This document shows, piece by piece, positions 28,393 to 30,565 of a stretch of 30,565 nt of DNA. This DNA is from an uncultured Oscillospiraceae bacterium (lineage in GTDB: Bacteria > Bacillota > Clostridia > Oscillospirales > Oscillospiraceae). Under the pieces are notes generated by a model. It had not been told where the DNA came from. It did not search any database and saw nothing but the letters and a program-made list of their open reading frames with translations. The translations under genes were made by a program, and so were the position numbers. Numbering within the stretch: the first letter of the stretch is position 1; every line of letters begins with the position of its first letter. Location of the stretch: the NCBI GenBank assembly GCA_934546685.1, contig CAKTEB010000022.1:1-30565 (forward strand), read 5' to 3'.

Positions 28393-28905
28393 ATGGCTTA
28401 CAATAGAGGTGCAAAAGACGAAGCTGCACAGGAGTATATTGAGAAAGTCGTCTCCCTGAACCGTGTTTCCAAGACCGTAAAGGGCGGCCGTATCTATAAG
28501 TTCGCGGCTCTGGTCGTCGTCGGCGACGGCAAGGGCAAGGTTGGCTATGGCCTGGGTAAGGCGTCCGAGGTCTCTGAGGCTATCCTCAAGGGCATCGCTG
28601 ACGCAAAGAAGAACATGGTTCAGATCACCCTGTCCGGCACCACCATTCCCCACGAGATCACCGGAATCTACGGCGCTGGCGCCGTGCTGATGATGCCCGC
28701 TTCCACCGGTACCGGCGTGATCGCCGGCGGCGCAGTCCGCTCCGTCATGGAGGCTGCTGGTATCACCAACATTCGCGCAAAGTGCATGCGCTCCAAGAAT
28801 CCCCAGAACGTGGTCAAGGCTACTTTTGCCGGCCTGATGGCTCTGCGCGGTCCCGAAGAGGTCGCCCGCATCAGAGGCAAGAGCGTCGAAGAAATCTTGG
28901 GTTAA
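28393..28905 (+). CDS. rpsE: Ribosomal protein S5
   Basis: The 170-residue protein shows EYIEKVVSLNRVSKTVKGGR, ALVVVGDGKGKVGYGLGKA and the TGVIAGGAVRSVMEAAGI region. S5 affects decoding accuracy and mRNA unwinding. GGGGAGGAGG precedes ATG. Confidence 0.98.
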   Translation: MAYNRGAKDEAAQEYIEKVVSLNRVSKTVKGGRIYKFAALVVVGDGKGKVGYGLGKASEVSEAILKGIADAKKNMVQITLSGTTIPHEITGIYGAGAVLMMPASTGTGVIAGGAVRSVMEAAGITNIRAKCMRSKNPQNVVKATFAGLMALRGPEEVARIRGKSVEEILG

Positions 28906-28918
28906 GGAGGGCTGAACA

Positions 28919-29101
28919 ATGGCAAATTTGAAAATCGAGCTGGTCAAGAGCCTGAACGGCAGACTTGACAAGCACATTGCAACAGCCAATTCTCTCGGGC
29001 TCCGCAAGATCGGTCAGAAGACCATCCAGCCCGACAACGCTCAGACCCGCGGCAAGATCGCCCAGATCGGCTATCTGCTGAAGGTCACCGAGGAACAGTA
29101 A
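28919..29101 (+). CDS. rpmD: Ribosomal protein L30
   Basis: The 60-residue protein has LKIELVKSLNGRL, the NSLGLRKIGQKTIQPDNAQTRG core and the end IGYLLKVTEEQ. AAGGAGGG precedes the start. Confidence 0.97.
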   Translation: MANLKIELVKSLNGRLDKHIATANSLGLRKIGQKTIQPDNAQTRGKIAQIGYLLKVTEEQ

Positions 29102-29115
29102 GGAGGTGCAAGTAG

Positions 29116-29556
29116 ATGAAATTACATGAACTTGCTCCGGTTGCCGGCTCCGTCCAGACTGGCAAGCGTAAGGGCCGCGGCCATGGTACTGGCAACGGCA
29201 AGACCGCAGGTCGCGGTCACAAGGGCCAGAAGGCCCGCAGCGGCGGTAAGATCAGAAGAGGTTTTGAGGGTGGCCAGATGCCTCTGGCACGGCGCGTTCC
29301 TAAGCGCGGCTTCAACAACATCTTCGCAAAGCCCCTGACCTCCGTCAACGTTTCCAATCTGGAGCGTTTTGAGGATGGCGCTACCGTCACCGCCGAGGCT
29401 CTCATTGCCGCAGGCGTGATCTCCGGCTGCCCCAACGGCCTGAAGGTCCTGGGCGCTGGAAACCTCACGAAGAAGCTCACTGTCCAGGCAGCTGCTTTCT
29501 CCGAATCTGCTAAGGAAAAGATCGAACAGGCAGGTGGAAAGGCCGAGGTGGTCTAA
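29116..29556 (+). CDS. rplO: Ribosomal protein L15
   Basis: The 146-residue protein has KLHELAPVAGSVQTGKRKGRG, the Gly/Arg-rich GNGKTAGRGHKGQKAR segment, FEGGQMPLARRVPKRGF and the end VQAAAFSESAKEKIEQAGG. AAGGAGG precedes ATG. Its stop touches the secY start directly. Confidence 0.98.
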   Translation: MKLHELAPVAGSVQTGKRKGRGHGTGNGKTAGRGHKGQKARSGGKIRRGFEGGQMPLARRVPKRGFNNIFAKPLTSVNVSNLERFEDGATVTAEALIAAGVISGCPNGLKVLGAGNLTKKLTVQAAAFSESAKEKIEQAGGKAEVV

Positions 29557-30565
29557 GTGGCTGAAATGCTTCAGACCATGAAAGGCGCCTGGAAGGCTCC
29601 GGAGCTTCGCAAGAAGATCCTCTTCACCGTGTTTATCCTGCTGATCTATCGGCTGGGCAATGCGGTACCTGTTCCCTATGTTGACGTGGCTGCTCTGAAG
29701 GAGTACTTCGATCAGAACCTCAGCAATACGGTCCTTGGTCTGTACAATGCCATGTCCGGCAGCGCGTTCTCCCGCGCAACGGTGTTCGCGCTGTCCATTA
29801 ACCCCTATATCAACAGCTCCATTATTATGCAGCTTCTGTGCATTGCGATCCCCGCCCTCGAGCGCCTGTCGAAAGACGGCGGCGAGGAGGGCCGCAAGAA
29901 GATCGCCAGCATCACCCGGTATGTGACCGTGGGTCTGGGCCTCATCATGGGCTTCGCCTACTACTCCATGCTGCGGAACTACGGCCTGCTGACCCAGTCC
30001 GGCTTCCTGACCGGCCTGGTGGTAGTCCTGACCTTCACCGCTGGCTCTGCATTCATCATGTGGCTGGGCGAGCAGATCACCGAGTTTGGTATCGGCAACG
30101 GTATCTCCATCATTCTGTTTGCCTCTATTATCTCCCGGATCCCCACAACCGTGAGCACCTCCATCACCAACATTGCTGGCGGCGCTCAGAGCATCTGGGG
30201 CGTCCTGGTGATCCTGGTTCTGGCTCTGGCCCTGGTGGTCGTGATCGTTTTCATCAACGACTCCGAGCGCCGGATCCCCATCCAGTATGCGAAGCAGATG
30301 CGCGGCCGGAAGATGTATGGCGGCCAGAGCACGTTCCTGCCTATTAAGGTGAACATGTCTGGTGTTATGCCCATCATCTTCGCGCAGTCCATCGCCTCTC
30401 TGCCCGCTACCATCCTGGCCTTCAATGATCCCAGCAACGACTGGGGCTTCACCACCGTGATGCGCAAGATCACCGATACCAACAGCTTCATCTATGCGGT
30501 TGTGTATTTCCTCTTGATCATTGCCTTTGGCTATTTCTATGCGGCGATCCAGTACAATCCCATTG
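29557..30565 (+). CDS. secY: Protein translocase subunit SecY (3' truncated)
   Basis: The frame is open to the window edge, giving 336 codons of an expected 430 or so. I start it at GTG 29557, immediately after the rplO stop, because GAGGTGG (29545-29551) is 5 nt upstream; ATG 29569 would be too far. MAEMLQTMKGAWKAPELRKKILFT is the usual N-terminus, split here as a short basic helix before TM1. The plug and TM2 region reads LSINPYINSSIIMQLL, and ERLSKDGGEEGRKKIASITRY forms the next loop. The cytoplasmic loop with RRIPIQYAKQMRGR is intact. SecY forms the membrane channel with SecE and SecG. Confidence 0.96.
   Translation, partial: MAEMLQTMKGAWKAPELRKKILFTVFILLIYRLGNAVPVPYVDVAALKEYFDQNLSNTVLGLYNAMSGSAFSRATVFALSINPYINSSIIMQLLCIAIPALERLSKDGGEEGRKKIASITRYVTVGLGLIMGFAYYSMLRNYGLLTQSGFLTGLVVVLTFTAGSAFIMWLGEQITEFGIGNGISIILFASIISRIPTTVSTSITNIAGGAQSIWGVLVILVLALALVVVIVFINDSERRIPIQYAKQMRGRKMYGGQSTFLPIKVNMSGVMPIIFAQSIASLPATILAFNDPSNDWGFTTVMRKITDTNSFIYAVVYFLLIIAFGYFYAAIQYNPI

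Overview
The window is a GC-rich stretch of a Gram-positive (Firmicutes) chromosome. It looks like the class Clostridia, probably an Oscillospiraceae-type gut anaerobe. The reasons are strong AGGAGG ribosome binding sites, lipoproteins with Firmicutes-style lipoboxes, sigma-A promoters with 17-nt spacers, a zinc-type S14, an L24 with a CxxC zinc ribbon, an archaeal/eukaryotic-type prolyl-tRNA synthetase and a clostridial FeoB variant. The taxonomic call is inference from protein style; no rRNA is present. I see no insertion sequence, prophage, tRNA, rRNA or CRISPR array.

Layout. 1-258 is the end of a glyceraldehyde-3-phosphate dehydrogenase gene with a clear terminator. A 616-nt gene-free stretch with several hairpins follows. 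875-2913 is a feoA-feoB ferrous iron uptake pair. 3005-3685 is a hemolysin III/PAQR-type membrane protein with its own promoter and terminator. On the minus strand, 6199-3980 carries a TelA-family gene followed by a TPM-domain membrane protein with a Gly/Pro/Arg-rich tail. 6570-8468 is an ACT-domain threonine ammonia-lyase followed by ribulose-phosphate 3-epimerase.

8581-17460 is the accessory, cell-envelope part: a small lipoprotein, a large MalT-like LuxR regulator, a lipoprotein with an Asp/Tyr/Trp repeat tail, a repeat-rich probable beta-helix protein with a (Gly-Gly-Pro)12 insert, a DUF4349 lipoprotein behind an ECF-sigma-like promoter, and a GNAT acetyltransferase. A 33-bp palindrome lies between the LuxR gene and the Asp/Tyr-rich lipoprotein gene.

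17888-19840 is proS plus a closely coupled YcxB-like membrane protein. From 19917 to the right edge is the S10-spc ribosomal protein operon in canonical order (rpsJ to rplO) ending in a 3'-truncated secY. All its genes run on the plus strand with short spacers or TAATG overlaps. Only two junctions are wide, rpsJ-rplC and rpsZ-rpsH, and both hold hairpins. The leader carries a terminator that overlaps the operon promoter and an undescribed 42-48 codon ORF containing an attenuator-like hairpin. I consider that leader the most interesting candidate for new biology here.
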